64,000 nt of DNA, from positions 45,501-109,500 of the forward strand of contig CAJNDO010000008.1 of the NCBI GenBank assembly GCA_905221545.1, given 5' to 3'. The notes beneath the pieces are model-generated. The model saw only the letters and a list, made by a program, of their open reading frames with translations. It did no database searches and was not told the origin of the DNA. The position numbers and the translations under genes were made by a program. Below are positions 26,914 to 37,252 of the stretch, piece by piece. The first letter of the stretch is position 1. The number at the start of each line of letters is the position of its first letter. The DNA comes from a bacterium. Its GTDB lineage: Bacteria > Bacillota > Bacilli > Lactobacillales > Streptococcaceae.

Positions 26914-27876
26914 ATGCCTAAGAAAATCCTTGTTTTACATACGGGTGGGACTATTTCCATGCAGGCCGATGCTTCTGGCGCTGTTGTGACTAGTTCAGAT
27001 AATCCCATGAACCATGTATCCAATCCTCTCGAAGGAATCCAAGTCCACGCTTTAGACTTTTTTAACCTGCCAAGCCCCCACATCAAACCCAAGCATATGC
27101 TGGCCCTCTACCAAAAAATCAAAGAGGAAGCTGCTAACTACGATGGGGTAGTAATCACACATGGAACCGATACTTTGGAAGAAACAGCCTATTTCCTTGA
27201 TACCATGGAAGTTCCCCACATGCCCATCGTTCTAACAGGGGCCATGCGCAGCTCCAATGAACTCGGTAGTGACGGTGTTTATAATTATCTGAGCGCTTTA
27301 CGAGTGGCTAGCGATGACAGGGCTGCTGACAAAGGAGTTTTGGTCGTTATGAACGATGAAATCCATGCTGCCAAGTATGTTACCAAAACGCATACGACCA
27401 ACGTCAGTACCTTCCAGACTCCTACTCACGGCCCACTTGGTCTGATTATGAAACACGAAATCCTCTACTTTAAAACGGCTGAACCTCGTGTTCGCTTTGA
27501 CCTTAATCACATACAAGGCTTAGTCCCTATCATCTCTGCTTATGCTGGTATGACAGACGAGCTGATTGATATGCTGGATTTGGAACAATTGGACGGCTTG
27601 ATTATCCAAGCCTTCGGAGCTGGTAATATTCCCAAAGAAACAGCTCAAAAATTAGAAAACCTTCTGCAGAAAGGAATCCCAGTCGCCCTGGTTTCACGAT
27701 GCTTTAACGGTATTGCAGAACCTGTTTATGCCTACCAAGGTGGGGGCGTGCAGTTGCAAAAGGCAGGCGTCTTCTTTGTTAAAGAACTCAACGCCCAAAA
27801 AGCCCGCTTGAAACTCCTCATCGCCCTCAATGCTGGATTAAAAGGACAAGCCTTAAAAGACTATATGGAAGGCTAA
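26914..27876 (+). CDS. ansA: L-asparaginase, type I
   Basis: Hydrolyses asparagine to aspartate and ammonia in the cytosol. The first catalytic threonine lies in LHTGGTISM near residue 13, and the second in GVVITHGTDTLEETAYF near 85, followed by PIVLTGAMR. There is no signal peptide, consistent with type I. 320 residues is the usual length. An extended -10 (TGATACAAT, 26872-26879) lies 35 bases upstream. It is divergent from the HAD-MazG gene. Confidence 0.93.
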   Translation: MPKKILVLHTGGTISMQADASGAVVTSSDNPMNHVSNPLEGIQVHALDFFNLPSPHIKPKHMLALYQKIKEEAANYDGVVITHGTDTLEETAYFLDTMEVPHMPIVLTGAMRSSNELGSDGVYNYLSALRVASDDRAADKGVLVVMNDEIHAAKYVTKTHTTNVSTFQTPTHGPLGLIMKHEILYFKTAEPRVRFDLNHIQGLVPIISAYAGMTDELIDMLDLEQLDGLIIQAFGAGNIPKETAQKLENLLQKGIPVALVSRCFNGIAEPVYAYQGGGVQLQKAGVFFVKELNAQKARLKLLIALNAGLKGQALKDYMEG

Positions 27877-27892
27877 CCTCTTCTCTAGAAAG

Positions 27893-27928
27893 CAAAATCA
27901 GGAAATCTTCACGATTCCCTGATTTTTT
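27893..27928. terminator. Shared terminator between ansA and ccpA
   Basis: AAAATCAGG and CCTGATTTTTT arms with further GATT/AATC pairing in the loop. The genes converge and the hairpin touches the ccpA stop codon; both strands offer T runs. Confidence 0.8.
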
Positions 27929-28939
27929 CTATTTACGTTTTCGTGTTGAACGACGTTCTGTCAAACCATGAGGTAAGAGAACTTCACGTTCTTCCAACTC
28001 TTCCTTGTGCATAATCTTAGTCAACATACGCATACTGATGGCACCAAGGTCATAAAGAGGTTGGGCAATCGTTGTCAAGTTTGGACGGGTAAAACGTGAG
28101 ATTTGTGAATCATCACTAGTAATGATTTCAAAGTCTTCTGGCACTGATACACCGTGGTCAGCCAAACCATTCAAGACACCTGCTGCCAATTCATCACCTG
28201 TTACAACTGCTGCAGTTGCATTTGATGAAATCAAGCGTTCTGCCAAGGCATAGCCATCTTCATAAGTGTATTTAGACTCGAATACCAATCCTTCGCTATA
28301 AGAAATCCCTGCTTTTTTCAAGGCTTCCTTGTAGCCAACCAAACGAACCTTACCATTGATATCATCCACTAGTGGGCCGCTAACAAAAGCAATGCGTTCG
28401 TTTTCTTTAGCAAGGTAGGTCACTGCATCAATCGTAGCTTGTTTGTAGTCAATATTAACACTTGGGAGTTGGTGTTCCACATCCACTGTCCCTGCAAGAA
28501 CAACTGGTGTCCGAGAACGAGAAAATTCTGAACGAATTTTTTCAGTCAAGTGGTACCCCATAAAGATGATACCATCCACTTGCTTAGAAAACAGTGTATT
28601 GACAACTGAAACTTCCTTGTCATCATCCTCATCACTATTGGCAAGGACGATATTGTACTTGTACATTTCAGCGATATCATCAATTCCTTTAGCAAGCGTT
28701 GAGAAATAACCATTAGTGATATTTGGAATCACGACACCGACAGTGGTTGTCTTTTTACTTGCAAGACCACGCGCCACTGCATTTGGACGGTAATCCAAAC
28801 GGTCAATCACCTCAAGCACTTTTTTACGAGTATTCTCTTTTACATTTTTATTGCCATTAACTACACGGCTAACCGTCGCCATTGAAACCCCTGCTTCACG
28901 GGCGACATCATAAATCGTTACTGTATCGTCTGTATTCAT
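27929..28939 (-). CDS. ccpA: Catabolite control protein A
   Basis: LacI/GalR-family master regulator of carbon catabolite repression. With HPr phosphorylated on serine as co-repressor it binds cre sites. The N-terminal HTH reads TIYDVAREAGVSMATVSRVVNGN (~8-30), followed by the hinge helix RPNAVARGLASKKT (~52-65) and the periplasmic-binding-like sensor domain (~65-330). The 336 residues match streptococcal CcpA. Candidate targets in this window are pflA, ccpA itself and manLMN. Confidence 0.96.
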   Translation of the reverse strand: MNTDDTVTIYDVAREAGVSMATVSRVVNGNKNVKENTRKKVLEVIDRLDYRPNAVARGLASKKTTTVGVVIPNITNGYFSTLAKGIDDIAEMYKYNIVLANSDEDDDKEVSVVNTLFSKQVDGIIFMGYHLTEKIRSEFSRSRTPVVLAGTVDVEHQLPSVNIDYKQATIDAVTYLAKENERIAFVSGPLVDDINGKVRLVGYKEALKKAGISYSEGLVFESKYTYEDGYALAERLISSNATAAVVTGDELAAGVLNGLADHGVSVPEDFEIITSDDSQISRFTRPNLTTIAQPLYDLGAISMRMLTKIMHKEELEEREVLLPHGLTERRSTRKRK

Positions 28940-29023
28940 TCCATTTCCTTTCTATATCATACCTCACGAGACTCTAAAAAAGAGACGGTATGAAAATTTC
29001 GTTTTCATGATTCTACTTATTCC

Positions 29024-29052
29024 ATTTTATCACTATTTGTAAACACTTTCAA
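29024..29052 (-). promoter_or_regulatory. ccpA promoter with cre-like site
   Basis: Leftward TTGAAA (complement at 29047-29052), 17-base spacer, TAAAAT (complement at 29024-29029) with TG one base before it. The plus strand 29038-29051 reads TGTAAACACTTTCA, 13 of 14 matches to the cre consensus, lying over the -35 and spacer. Autoregulation by CcpA is a reasonable inference. Confidence 0.6.
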
Positions 29053-29120
29053 GCTTTTTTTAAGATTATTTGAAAAAATTTCATAGGAAGCTATGTTTAT
29101 GAAGAAAAAATCACCTTTTC

Positions 29121-29149
29121 TTGATTTTTAATCCTATTTGCTGTATGAT
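29121..29149 (+). promoter_or_regulatory. Promoter of the DUF960 gene
   Basis: TTGATT (29121-29126), 17-base spacer, TATGAT (29144-29149), 26 bases before the ATG. AAGGGGGG serves as the ribosome site. Confidence 0.65.
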
Positions 29150-29175
29150 AAGGGAAAAGAAAGGGGGGCAGAAAT

Positions 29176-29493
29176 ATGGCTTTTACCAATACCCAGATGC
29201 GGTCGGCTAGTTTTGGCATTGTAACCAGCTTACCTGATGATGTCATTGACTCTTTTTGGTATATCATCGACCACTTCTTAAAAAATGTCTTTGAATTGGA
29301 GGAGGAACTCGAGTTTCAATTGCTGAATAACCAAGGAAAAATTACCTTCCACTTTTCAAGCCAACACCTCCCTACAGCCATTGATTTTGATTTTAACCAT
29401 CCTTTTGACCCTCTTTATCCCCCCAGAGTCCTGGTTTTAGACATGGATGGTAGAGAGACTATCCTCCTCCCAGAAGAAAATGACCTATTTTAA
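29176..29493 (+). CDS. DUF960-type small protein
   Basis: Soluble acidic protein of 105 residues resembling the DUF960 family found in streptococci and staphylococci (MRSASFGIVTSLPDDVIDSFWYIID). Function is not known to me. There is no signal peptide or membrane helix. Its TAA stop forms the first bases of the BOX element that follows, so the BOX inserted at or next to the stop codon. Confidence 0.75.
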   Translation: MAFTNTQMRSASFGIVTSLPDDVIDSFWYIIDHFLKNVFELEEELEFQLLNNQGKITFHFSSQHLPTAIDFDFNHPFDPLYPPRVLVLDMDGRETILLPEENDLF

Positions 29494-29688
29494 TACTCAA
29501 GGAAAATCAAAGAGCAAACTAGGAAGCTAGCCGCAGGTTGCTCAAAGCACTGCTTTGAGGTTGTGGATAGAACTGACGAAGTCAGCTCAAAACACCGTTT
29601 TGAGGTTGCAGATGAAACTGACGAAGTCAGTAACCATACATACGGTAAGGCGACGCTGACGTGGTTTGAAGAGATTTTCGAAGAGTAT
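29492..29688 (+). repeat. BOX element, two boxB-type units
   Basis: BoxA begins TACTCAAGGAAAATC, followed by two 45-base units and a boxC ending TTTTCGAAGAGTAT. It starts inside the TAA stop codon of the DUF960 gene. Confidence 0.92.
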
Positions 29689-29734
29689 AAAAACTCTAGC
29701 CTTCAGTTGCAAGTAACTGAAAACTAGAGTTTTT

Positions 29735-30547
29735 CTATTTTCTCAAAGCATCATACAAGTGACGGATAGGTTGCTTTAATGTCGGATGGATAAAATGAGG
29801 CGCAATTTCTTGTAAAGACTCAAGAACAAAAAGGCGTTCTGCTATGTAAGGATGAGGCAGGACCAGGTCATCTGTATAAATGACCTGGTCCTCCACAAAG
29901 AGCAGGTCCAAATCAATCAAACGAGGTCCCCAATGCACTTCTCTCACCCGTCCCATCTCTGACTCAATGGCTAACAAGGTTTCTAACAAGACTGGTGCTG
30001 GTAGCCAGGTTTCCACCTCAACCACTTGATTAGCAAAGCTATCTTGCTCCACTCCACCCCAAGGCTCCGTCGCTAAGACACTGGACTCTTTGAGAATATG
30101 GATGCCACGAGCTCGCAGTTTGTCAATGGCTTGCTCCAAGTTCGCTTGCTTATCCCCCATATTGCTTCCCAGGGCGATAAAGGCCCGTTGCTTGCGACGA
30201 TGAATGGTCACTGAGCAAGTGTCTAGCGGCAAATGAACCGGCGCCCAAGGTTTTTTCAGTTCCAACTTCATTTCTTGAACAAGAGGATAGGTCTCAAAAG
30301 TACGTTCTACCAATTTATAGGCTACCGTTTCAATCAAGTCCTCAGTGGTTTCCTGAAACCAAGTCGTCCACTGCTGACACAGTTCTCCGTAATGGACAGA
30401 GGATGATAAATCCAAGTCTGTAGCAGCCTTGGTCATATCATAGGATAGGATGGCTGAAACGACAAACTTCTGCCCTAATTCTTTCTCACTAGGGAAAAGA
30501 CCATGGTAGGCAAAAATTTCCAAATCTTTAATCTGCAGTTGATCCAT
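29735..30547 (-). CDS. sulD: Bifunctional dihydroneopterin aldolase / HPPK
   Basis: Two consecutive folate enzymes in one chain of 270 residues. Residues ~1-118 are dihydroneopterin aldolase FolB ([21 protein letters not shown], catalytic Lys ~99 in LELKKPWAP). Residues ~120-270 are 6-hydroxymethyl-dihydropterin pyrophosphokinase FolK ([12 protein letters not shown], and [13 protein letters not shown] with the metal-binding aspartates). The fusion is characteristic of pneumococcal SulD. It is last in the operon folP-folC-folE-sulD, separated from folE by a BOX element. Confidence 0.95.
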   Translation of the reverse strand: MDQLQIKDLEIFAYHGLFPSEKELGQKFVVSAILSYDMTKAATDLDLSSSVHYGELCQQWTTWFQETTEDLIETVAYKLVERTFETYPLVQEMKLELKKPWAPVHLPLDTCSVTIHRRKQRAFIALGSNMGDKQANLEQAIDKLRARGIHILKESSVLATEPWGGVEQDSFANQVVEVETWLPAPVLLETLLAIESEMGRVREVHWGPRLIDLDLLFVEDQVIYTDDLVLPHPYIAERLFVLESLQEIAPHFIHPTLKQPIRHLYDALRK

Positions 30548-30590
30548 AACTAGTCCTTTCTAGAAAAATCCGCTTGAAGCGGATTCTTTT

Positions 30591-30706
30591 TATACTCAAT
30601 GAAAATCAAAGTGCAAACTAGGAAGCTAGCTGCAGGCTGCTCAAAACACTGTTTTGAGGTTACAAATGGCAGCTGACGTGGTTTAAATTTGATTTTCAAA
30701 GAGTAT
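30591..30706 (+). repeat. BOX element, short form inside the folate operon
   Basis: BoxA (TATACTCAATGAAAATCAAA) joins a remnant of boxC (CAGCTGACGTGG) with no full boxB; the end is GATTTTCAAAGAGTAT. Its last base is the first base of the TTA that complements the folE stop codon. Confidence 0.88.
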
Positions 30707-31260
30707 TATAGTCCCATTAAACGATAAGCCTGATCTCGGAGGTCCTTATCTGTTTCAAATAGACCACGAGCTACTGTCGTCAAGGTTGCAGTGCCTGGTT
30801 TTCTGACACCACGCATACTCATACACATATGTTCTGCCTCAATGACAACAAATGCTCCTTTAGCACCCAGATAGTCCATCAAGGCATCGGCCACTTCGAT
30901 ATTCAAACGTTCTTGAATTTGTGGCTTTTTAGAATAAACTTCAACCGTACGAGCTAGCTTAGACAAACCTGCCACACGACCATCTGGAATGTAGGCAATA
31001 TGCGCTTTCCCATAAAATGGCAAGAAGTGGTGCTCACACATAGTATGGAAAAAGATATCCTTTTCTACCACCATGTTATCATCGATAATCTCAAAGGATT
31101 TTGATAAATGTTCCTCCGCTGTTTGACCAAGACCTGAAAAAATCTCTTGGTACATACGGGCTACACGAGCAGGTGTTTCCTGCAAGCCCTCGCGGTTAGC
31201 GTCCTCTCCTACAGCCTCGATAATCATTTTTACAGCTGCTTCAATCTTTTGTGTATCCAT
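30706..31260 (-). CDS. folE: GTP cyclohydrolase I
   Basis: Opens GTP to 7,8-dihydroneopterin triphosphate, the first folate step. The zinc ligands and active site are seen in [20 protein letters not shown] (~75-94) and [18 protein letters not shown] (~142-159). The start MDTQKIEAA at 31260 gives 184 residues, the pneumococcal SulC length; an ATG two codons upstream is possible. Its start lies inside the 3' end of folC. Confidence 0.95.
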   Translation of the reverse strand: MDTQKIEAAVKMIIEAVGEDANREGLQETPARVARMYQEIFSGLGQTAEEHLSKSFEIIDDNMVVEKDIFFHTMCEHHFLPFYGKAHIAYIPDGRVAGLSKLARTVEVYSKKPQIQERLNIEVADALMDYLGAKGAFVVIEAEHMCMSMRGVRKPGTATLTTVARGLFETDKDLRDQAYRLMGL

Positions 31261-32563
31261 TTTCATTCTTCCTCTCCATCAGATAGGCTCTCACTTGGCT
31301 CAAGAAATACAAGGAACCCGTGACAATCCTAACTGTTTGTTTCTCTTCTTTTTTATTTGTCAATTTCTGCTCTAGAAAATCCTGCCAACTTTGGTAATTG
31401 AGATTTCTAGACTTAGCAGCCTCTTTCAGCACGTTTTCATCAGTTGCCCGACTATCGTCAAAATGTGTCAGTGTTAGCTCTGCATCTGGGATTTCCTCCA
31501 ACAAATCCAACATATCTTCCAAGGCCTTGGTTTTGATACAAGTAAAGAGGATTTCTTTATGATAATCCGCAAAGCGTTCTTTCAAGGTTGCTAATAAAGC
31601 CCTGATAGCATGAGGATTATGGGCTCCATCCAAAATCATCAAGGGTTCCCTTGACACGACCTCCAGACGCCCTGGCCATCTTGTTTCTTCCAAGGCTTGA
31701 CCAATCAAGTCATTGCTTGCTAGTTCTCGACCATCTTCTTGACAAAAAGTATCAAGTAAAGCTAAGGCCATCCCAGCATTCTCTAGCTGGTGCAAACCAA
31801 GCAAACCTGTCTGGAATCGACCTTGTCTGACCGAACTGGTATAATCAAAGATTTCTCCCATTACCACACTCTCTTGATGACTAACTTGATAATCTTTCCC
31901 ATAGGCAAGTCTCGGTACATTTTTATCTTCTGCAATATTGTCAATCACAGCTAGCGCTTCTGGAGCAATGTGACCTGTTACCAAGGGAATTCCTTGTTTG
32001 ATAATACCAGCCTTCTGCTCTGCTATGGCCTCCAAGGTGTCACCAAGTAAGGCTACATGGTCCAATCCAATGGTTGTAATTCCTGTCAAAATCGGCTGGC
32101 AGACATTGGTACTATCCAAAAGTCCGCCCATGCCCACTTCCATGATGGCCACATCTACTTGCTCAGAGGCAAAGTAATCATAAGCTAGAGCTGTAATTAT
32201 CTCAAACTCAGTTGTCCCCTGCAAATTGGCAGCCAATTCTCCTTCAAGCAAAAACTGATAGTCTGCCATGAGGGCTTCTAGTCTAGCCTCTGGGATAGAT
32301 TCCCCATTGATGCTAATCTGGTCTGTATAATGAATGAGATAGGGCGAGCTAAACACGCCAACTCTCAGGCCTAGCTTTTCTAGCATATTTTTCAAAAAAG
32401 CAATGGTCGAACCCTTGCCATTGGTTCCTCCGATATGGATGACCTTGAGTTTGAGATGGGGATTTCCACGCAAGGCTAACAGTTCCACCATGCGTTCCAA
32501 GCCAAAATGCGGTTGGTCCGTCCGGTAGTTAGCAATCCACTGATTGTTTTCAATTTCTTTCAT
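31241..32563 (-). CDS. folC: Dihydrofolate synthase / folylpolyglutamate synthase
   Basis: Mur-ligase-like enzyme that adds glutamate to dihydropteroate and folates. The P-loop is [18 protein letters not shown] (~45-62); [12 protein letters not shown] (~142) and [14 protein letters not shown] (~313) are further family motifs. The 440 residues match SulB. It overlaps folE by 20 bases and starts one base after the folP stop, so the operon is tightly coupled. Confidence 0.94.
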   Translation of the reverse strand: MKEIENNQWIANYRTDQPHFGLERMVELLALRGNPHLKLKVIHIGGTNGKGSTIAFLKNMLEKLGLRVGVFSSPYLIHYTDQISINGESIPEARLEALMADYQFLLEGELAANLQGTTEFEIITALAYDYFASEQVDVAIMEVGMGGLLDSTNVCQPILTGITTIGLDHVALLGDTLEAIAEQKAGIIKQGIPLVTGHIAPEALAVIDNIAEDKNVPRLAYGKDYQVSHQESVVMGEIFDYTSSVRQGRFQTGLLGLHQLENAGMALALLDTFCQEDGRELASNDLIGQALEETRWPGRLEVVSREPLMILDGAHNPHAIRALLATLKERFADYHKEILFTCIKTKALEDMLDLLEEIPDAELTLTHFDDSRATDENVLKEAAKSRNLNYQSWQDFLEQKLTNKKEEKQTVRIVTGSLYFLSQVRAYLMERKNENGYTKD

Positions 32564-32564
32564 C

Positions 32565-33548
<984 letters not shown>

Positions 33549-33565
33549 CTATTTTACCATAAAAA

Positions 33566-33598
33566 GAAAAAGATGGACACGATTGCATTCATCTTTTT
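33566..33598 (-). terminator. Terminator after the CPBP protease gene
   Basis: AAAAAGATG and CATCTTTTT arms with a long loop; TTTTTC follows on the minus strand. It separates the CPBP gene from folP. Confidence 0.75.
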
Positions 33599-33632
33599 CC
33601 CAGTAGAAACAAGTAAGCAATTGTCAAAAATA

Positions 33633-34343
33633 TTAAACAGAAATCCCTAATGTCCGACTCAAAATTACCACGAGAGTCAACAAACAGAAAACAACCCCAT
33701 TAACAATCATGTGAAGTAAGATAGACATTTCCAAACGTTGGGTCTTGTAAGCCGTCCAAGTTAGCACAGTTGACATTCCTCCATAGATAAGAAGAGAAGG
33801 TAGATTTGTCGGTAAATGAAGCAAGGCAAAGATAATAGCACCGACTATATAACCCACATTTTCTTTACCACGAAAGAGTTTTTTAGGAATCACTCCTCGA
33901 CATAAAATCTCCTCACAAATAGGAGCTATTAGAACCAGTAAGAAAAAACTGGAAATTAAGGAACTATTCTGGACCAAATCATTAATATTTGATTGATTGC
34001 TGGTTGTTGTTTCATTCATCAAATGCAGTAAGACCACACCAAGAATATTAAAGGCAAGAATCACTAGATAGCTTAAGGCCAATCTAGCCAAATCCTTAGC
34101 CTTGAAAAACGATAAACCAAAACTAGCCAACTGTGTTTTCCTAGCACCTATTATAAATACAGTTAAAACCACAAGAGATAAGGCCCCTACTAATAGTCCA
34201 GTTTGAAGCAGTGGAAATTTTCTGCTAGTTAGAAAAGTTGCTAGGGCTAAAGGAAACTGAGAAAACAAAAGCCCTACTAGAAAGATTATTAACCACTTCC
34301 CCCTGTTTAATACTTCATCCCAAATATTCTTTTTTATCATCAA
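33633..34343 (-). CDS. CPBP-family intramembrane metalloprotease
   Basis: Multi-pass membrane protein of about 236 residues from the CAAX protease and bacteriocin-processing (Abi) family. Conserved motif 1 EEILCRGVIPKKLF (~145), motif 2 FALLHLPTN (~170) and motif 3 HMIVNGVVF (~210) supply the Glu/Arg and His metal ligands. Such proteins in streptococci are linked to bacteriocin self-immunity or surface-protein processing; no bacteriocin gene is seen nearby, so the role here is open. Confidence 0.85.
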   Translation of the reverse strand: MMIKKNIWDEVLNRGKWLIIFLVGLLFSQFPLALATFLTSRKFPLLQTGLLVGALSLVVLTVFIIGARKTQLASFGLSFFKAKDLARLALSYLVILAFNILGVVLLHLMNETTTSNQSNINDLVQNSSLISSFFLLVLIAPICEEILCRGVIPKKLFRGKENVGYIVGAIIFALLHLPTNLPSLLIYGGMSTVLTWTAYKTQRLEMSILLHMIVNGVVFCLLTLVVILSRTLGISV

Positions 34344-34377
34344 TTATACTCCTACCATTCAATCAAAATCACCTACC

Positions 34378-34405
34378 TAGTTTGAAGCAATTTTCAAGTA
34401 ACTAT
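34378..34405 (+). repeat. Decayed BOX remnant
   Basis: CTAGTTTGAAGCAATTTTCA at 34378 onward resembles the boxC end CTAGTTTGAAGAGATTTTCG with several changes, and TATACTCC lies ~30 bases to the left. This is probably an old, shrunken BOX copy. Confidence 0.4.
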
Positions 34406-34440
34406 AATATAAAAAAGGGAGAACCCCTTTTTATATTATA
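34404..34440 (-). terminator. Terminator after the purine permease gene
   Basis: Long AT-rich arms ATAATATAAAAAAGGG and CCCCTTTTTATATTAT around a short loop, directly downstream of the permease stop codon. It may be bidirectional. Confidence 0.75.
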
Positions 34441-34444
34441 GCAT

Positions 34445-35863
34445 TTATAGGGCCATGCTGATGTAGTTAAGGATAAACAAGGCATCCAAAATCCAAATCA
34501 TGACATGAACATCTTTAGCTTGACCTTTGACAAGCTTAGTCAAAGTGTAAGTCAAGAAACCAACTGCAATCCCTTGAGTGATAGAGTAGCTGAATCCCAT
34601 AAAGATAGATGTGAAGAAGGCAGGAACCGCTTCAGACATATCGTCCCAATGGATATTTTTCAAGCTAGCCAACATCATAATCCCAACGATAATCAAGATT
34701 GGAGCTGTAGCGGCTGTTGGTACAATCGCTAGAAGTGGGCTAAAGAAGCTTGAGATTGCAAAACAGATAGCTACAACCAAGGCTGTCAAACCAGTACGTC
34801 CACCTGCACCGATACCAGCAGCAGATTCAACATAAGTCGTTACGTTTGAAGTACCTGCGATGGCACCAATTGAAGTACCAATCAAGTCAGAGTAAAGAGC
34901 CTTGTCCAACTTAGCTGATTGGTGATTTTCACCATTTGTCGCTACGATACCAACTTTTTCACCTGTACCGATCAAGGTACCAATTGTGTCAAAAATATCT
35001 GTCAATGAGAAGGCAAGAATGGCCATCAGAGTTTCAGGCAAGCGAGCTGTATCTGAAATCAAAGCTCCCAAACCTTCTGAACCAAGAGCTGCACCAAAGA
35101 CTGTCTTCAAGTCTTCAAAGGCTGCACCAACATGATTATTAGCAAAATCGATACTAGACAAATCTACCAAACCAACTGCGATAGCAAGAACAGTTGTTGT
35201 CAAGATAGAGAGGATAATTCCCCCTTTAATCCCTTTGATAACAAAGAAGATTGTGATAGCAAGTCCTGCAAGAGCCACCAAAACAGCAGGATTATTAAAG
35301 CTGACCAAGCCTGGAACTGCTGAAGCATTTGCTGTAATCGCTGCTTGAGCCTTGTCAGCTCCTTCTCCTGCAACCGTATAATTTCCTGGATCGATAGAGA
35401 ATTTCAAAAGCCCAGCATTCTTAATTCCCACGTAGGCAAGGAAGACACCGATACCAGCTGAAATAGCTGAACGAAGGGCATTCGGAATCGATTCAATGAT
35501 CATTTTACGAACATTTGTCAAGGTAATAATCAATGAGATAATTCCACAGATGAAGACCATAGCCAAGGCTTCTTGCCATGAATAGCCAAGTCCGAATACA
35601 ACTGTAAAGGTAAAGAAGGCATTGAGTCCCATACCTGGCGCTTGAGCGTATGGCAAATTAGCATAGAAGGCCATCATCAAGGTACCAGCAACTGCACCAA
35701 TAATCGTTGCAAGAAAGACACCCTGAGCAGGCATTCCTGTTTGCGAAAGAATTTGTGGGTTTACAAAGAGAATATAGCTCATTGCAAAGAAAGTTGTTAA
35801 ACCAGCGAGAACCTCTGTACGAACGTCTGTACCGTTCTCTTTTAGTTTAAATAATTTGTCCAT
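34445..35863 (-). CDS. pbuG: Purine (guanine/hypoxanthine) permease, AzgA/PbuG type
   Basis: Nucleobase transporter of the NCS2/AzgA family, 472 residues from the start at 35863 (MDKLFKLKENGTDVRTEVLA), which has AAGGAG upstream; the longer frame lacks one. Family motifs include EVLAGLTTFFAMSYILFVNP (~16-35), APGMGLNAFFTFTVVFGLG (~75-93) and the internal GTSNVTTYVESAAGIGAGGRTGLTA (~325-350). Around thirteen membrane helices are predicted. No purine riboswitch is seen, but a PurBox-like sequence lies in the leader. Old annotations call the homologue a xanthine/uracil permease; exact substrate is inferred. Confidence 0.87.
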   Translation of the reverse strand: MDKLFKLKENGTDVRTEVLAGLTTFFAMSYILFVNPQILSQTGMPAQGVFLATIIGAVAGTLMMAFYANLPYAQAPGMGLNAFFTFTVVFGLGYSWQEALAMVFICGIISLIITLTNVRKMIIESIPNALRSAISAGIGVFLAYVGIKNAGLLKFSIDPGNYTVAGEGADKAQAAITANASAVPGLVSFNNPAVLVALAGLAITIFFVIKGIKGGIILSILTTTVLAIAVGLVDLSSIDFANNHVGAAFEDLKTVFGAALGSEGLGALISDTARLPETLMAILAFSLTDIFDTIGTLIGTGEKVGIVATNGENHQSAKLDKALYSDLIGTSIGAIAGTSNVTTYVESAAGIGAGGRTGLTALVVAICFAISSFFSPLLAIVPTAATAPILIIVGIMMLASLKNIHWDDMSEAVPAFFTSIFMGFSYSITQGIAVGFLTYTLTKLVKGQAKDVHVMIWILDALFILNYISMAL

Positions 35864-35880
35864 TATCAATCTCCTTTTAA

Positions 35881-35906
35881 TTTTTACGAACAATAATAGA
35901 ATTATA
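35881..35906 (-). promoter_or_regulatory. pbuG promoter with PurBox-like sequence
   Basis: Extended -10 TGATATAAT (complement 35901-35906). Just downstream the plus strand reads TTTTACGAACAAT (35882-35894), which resembles the PurBox core CGAAC with AT-rich flanks but differs from consensus at the first C. The position downstream of the -10 differs from the far-upstream activating site known in lactococci. Confidence 0.4.
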
Positions 35907-36007
35907 TCATTTATCATTCACTTTTTCAATATCTTTGTTTGATTTATTTAAGAATTTGATGAAATTTCTTTTTTGGTTTCGAATCTGCTTTTCTGCCTGC
36001 TTTCTGT

Positions 36008-36013
36008 TATAAT
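36008..36013 (+). promoter_or_regulatory. -10 of the Cof phosphatase gene
   Basis: Extended -10 TGTTATAAT, 40 bases before the ATG at 36053. No clear -35. Confidence 0.5.
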
Positions 36014-36052
36014 AGTAGACATCTTATCTGAAAAGACACTAGAAAGGTCCCT

Positions 36053-36865
36053 ATGACGAAGAAAATTATTGCAGTTGACCTGGATGGAACCCTGCTCAAC
36101 TCAGACAGTCAAATTTCTGACTTTACCAAAGAAACCATTAAAAAAGTTACTGAAAAAGGCCATCAGGTTATTATCACGACAGGTCGCCCCTACCGTATGT
36201 CAAAAGATTTCTACCGTGAGCTAGGCTTAGACACTCCTATGATTAACTTCAACGGTTCCCTTACTCATTTACCAGACCAGGTTTGGGACTTTGAAAAGTG
36301 TTTGACCGTAGACAAAAAATATCTGCTAGATATGGTTCGACGTTCAGAGGATATTCAAGCCGATTTTATCGCTGGAGAATATCGTAAAAAATTCTACATT
36401 ACAAATCCTAATGAAGAAATTGCCAATCCCAAACTATTTGGTGTAGAAACCTTCCAGCCTGAAAATCAATTTCAACCTGAATTGGTGACCAAGGATCCTA
36501 ACTGTATTCTGTTGCAAACCAGAGCCAGTGACAAATATGCCTTGGCAAAAGAAATGAACGCCTTCTATCAGCATCAACTGTCTATCAATACCTGGGGTGG
36601 TCCGCTCAATATCCTTGAATGTACTCCAAAAGGAGTCAACAAGGCCTTTGCTTTGGACTACTTGCTCAAGGTAATGAATCGTGACAAAAAAGATTTGATT
36701 GCCTTTGGAGATGAACACAACGATACCGAAATGCTCGCTTTTGCTGGGAAGGGCTATGCCATGAAAAATGCCAACCCAGAGCTACTCCCTTATGCGGATG
36801 AGCAAATTTCCCTGACCAATGATCAAGATGGAGTTGCCAAAACCCTGCAAGACTTATTCTTATAA
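36053..36865 (+). CDS. Cof-type HAD-IIB sugar-phosphatase
   Basis: HAD phosphatase of 270 residues related to YidA/Cof proteins. Motif I is AVDLDGTLLNSDSQ (~7-20), motif II lies in VIITTGRPYRMS (~42), and motifs III-IV in KGVNKAFALDYLL and FGDEHNDTEML (~220-230). Substrates in such proteins are broad phosphosugars and flavin phosphates; none can be assigned here. It is followed after ten bases by a BOX element. Confidence 0.9.
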   Translation: MTKKIIAVDLDGTLLNSDSQISDFTKETIKKVTEKGHQVIITTGRPYRMSKDFYRELGLDTPMINFNGSLTHLPDQVWDFEKCLTVDKKYLLDMVRRSEDIQADFIAGEYRKKFYITNPNEEIANPKLFGVETFQPENQFQPELVTKDPNCILLQTRASDKYALAKEMNAFYQHQLSINTWGGPLNILECTPKGVNKAFALDYLLKVMNRDKKDLIAFGDEHNDTEMLAFAGKGYAMKNANPELLPYADEQISLTNDQDGVAKTLQDLFL

Positions 36866-36874
36866 CCTATACTG

Positions 36875-37027
36875 ATACTCAATGAAAATCAAAGAGCAAA
36901 CTAGGAAGCTAGCCGTAGGTTGCTCAAAGCACTGCTTTGAGGTTGTAGATGAAACTGACGAAGTCAGTAACATATATATACGGCAAGGCGAAGCTGACGT
37001 GGTTTGAATTTGATTTTCGAAGAGTAT
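36875..37027 (+). repeat. BOX element, one boxB-type unit
   Basis: BoxA (ATACTCAATGAAAATCAAAG), one unit with AACTGACGAAGTCAG, and boxC ending GATTTTCGAAGAGTAT. Both ends show the inverted ATACTC/GAGTAT termini. Confidence 0.92.
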
Positions 37028-37047
37028 GACCAGCTTTCGAGCTGGTC
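37028..37047 (+). terminator. Hairpin after the Cof phosphatase gene
   Basis: GACCAGC and GCTGGTC arms with a six-base loop, directly after the BOX element, followed by TTTGTGGTCTTTG, a weak U tract. Confidence 0.6.
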
Positions 37048-37121
37048 TTTGTGGTCTTTGTGCTCTTTTCACAGTCTCATCAACCAGTTAATCGATTGTT
37101 CTATTTTTTACCTCCAAAACC

Positions 37122-37156
37122 TTGGAAAAGGCTTTCTTTTGTGATATACTTCACAT
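37122..37156 (+). promoter_or_regulatory. adhP promoter with Rex-like operator
   Basis: TTGGAA (37122-37127), 17-base spacer, TATACT (37145-37150) with TGA before it. At 37139-37156 the sequence TTGTGATATACTTCACAT matches 17 of 18 positions of the Rex consensus TTGTGA-N6-TCACAA and covers the -10. The NADH-sensing repressor Rex would therefore block RNA polymerase when NADH is low. Confidence 0.75.
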
Positions 37157-37252
37157 ATAAATACAAGAGAGCTCGTCACACTCGACTCTGTTGAAACATA
37201 ATCAATCCAGTCCTGTTGTCCCTGTTCTCGGCCAATATCAAGGAGGATAGCT

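Noticed and set aside
35864..35917. Longer N-terminus for the purine permease
   Set aside because: The added residues are not family-like and the ATG at 35863 has the only good ribosome site.
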